DNA of 64,000 nt from Oscillospiraceae bacterium (GTDB lineage: Bacteria > Bacillota > Clostridia > Oscillospirales > Ruminococcaceae): NCBI GenBank assembly GCA_025757845.1, contig CP107211.1:186001-250000 (forward strand), written 5' to 3'. Under the pieces are notes generated by a model. It searched no databases, was not told where the DNA came from, and was given only the letters and a program-made list of their open reading frames with translations. Position 1 is the first letter of the stretch, and the number at the start of each line of letters is the position of its first letter. The position numbers were made by a program, and so were the translations under genes. Of the stretch, positions 63,668 through 64,000 are shown piece after piece.

Positions 63668-64000
63668 TTAATCAGAATCTTCATATTCGGTTAAGCAACT
63701 GCACTTCAAAGTCAAGAGTCGAGCATCTACATAGGTTCCGCTGTTAATGCGAATCTTTTTGGCAGAGCTGAACTCAGAGAGCAGATGCTCACTTTGCAAA
63801 CGTGAAATAACATCGGGTGCACTATATCCCGGTGCATACTCATGGAGCAGAGACTTCAGCAAAGACCCTTTCAGAAGGAAAGCATCCTTTTTTTGGACGA
63901 TGTCCCGGTCAGGGTCATAGCTGGAATCGACCTCTTCATAGCGTATAAAACGAATATCACCGGCTTCGCTTGCCGAAAAGAGTGCCTTGTGTAAAATTTC
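63668..64000 (-). CDS. Unknown protein of the integrative element, C-terminal part
   Basis: The open frame enters from the right edge; its last 110 residues are inside. They include YEEVDSSYDPDRDIVQKK, a helical segment KGSLLKSLLHEYAPGYSAPDVISRLQ and a C-terminal LLTLKCSCL. The middle may be a winged helix, but I do not assign a family. It lies 18 bases before the ATPase gene. Confidence 0.6.
   Translation of the reverse strand, partial: EILHKALFSASEAGDIRFIRYEEVDSSYDPDRDIVQKKDAFLLKGSLLKSLLHEYAPGYSAPDVISRLQSEHLLSEFSSAKKIRINSGTYVDARLLTLKCSCLTEYEDSD

Overview
The window reads as chromosome of a Faecalibacterium (Oscillospiraceae, Clostridia), close to F. prausnitzii. The basis is the 16S rRNA sequence as I remember it, low-GC type leaders (T-box, FMN riboswitch), AAGGAGG-type ribosome sites and GC-rich codon use. 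No database was searched, so the species call is inference.

Layout. 1-3000: end of a 4Fe-4S aldo/keto reductase, a MATE exporter, tRNA-Arg(CCG) and a diverged coaX. 3190-8620: a complete rRNA operon with two consensus promoters, 16S-23S-5S, matching RNase III processing stems and tRNA-Lys(CTT). 8620-15170: an accessory region. It has a broken tyrosine recombinase beside the tRNA-Lys, an array of three palindromes with one shared centre, six 102-bp tandem repeats, and a trehalose cassette (treR, treB, treC) bracketed by 95-bp direct repeats. 15220-19975: an FMN-riboswitch riboflavin operon (ribD-ribE-ribBA-ribH) that continues into a receiver-less winged-helix regulator and a low-molecular-weight tyrosine phosphatase. 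20034-22295: a lipoprotein 5'-nucleotidase with an attenuator-like leader.

22470-33755: a LytTR/GHKL two-component system followed by a glycosidase operon (membrane GH3 with permuted domains, small membrane protein, GH2, GtrA-like protein, cytoplasmic GH3). Two 9-bp direct repeats that fit the LytTR binding consensus sit just upstream of the operon promoter, so the two-component pair probably controls the operon. 33760-48560: ordinary chromosome (acetyltransferase, putP, pckA, two tRNAs, trpS, oxidoreductases, an RpiB-family isomerase, T-box thrS, a nucleotidyltransferase), interrupted by a deleted ammonium transporter/PII remnant. 48570-60383: a GGDEF/EAL protein, the trmB operon, alaX, malQ, a degenerate GGDEF protein, mtnN and ychF.

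60506-64000: integrase, excisionase, a HerA/TraG-like ATPase and a partial gene. This is one edge of an integrative element lying upstream of ychF and continuing past the window.

Four kinds of non-coding repeat are present: the 102-bp tandem array, two MITE-like elements with terminal inverted repeats, the 95-bp direct repeats, and a two-copy element whose internal hairpin covaries, which may be a structured RNA. No CRISPR array or recognised defence system was found. The strongest candidates for something new are the two-copy structured element, the palindrome array, the LytTR-glycosidase circuit, the nucleotidase leader and the extended rib operon.
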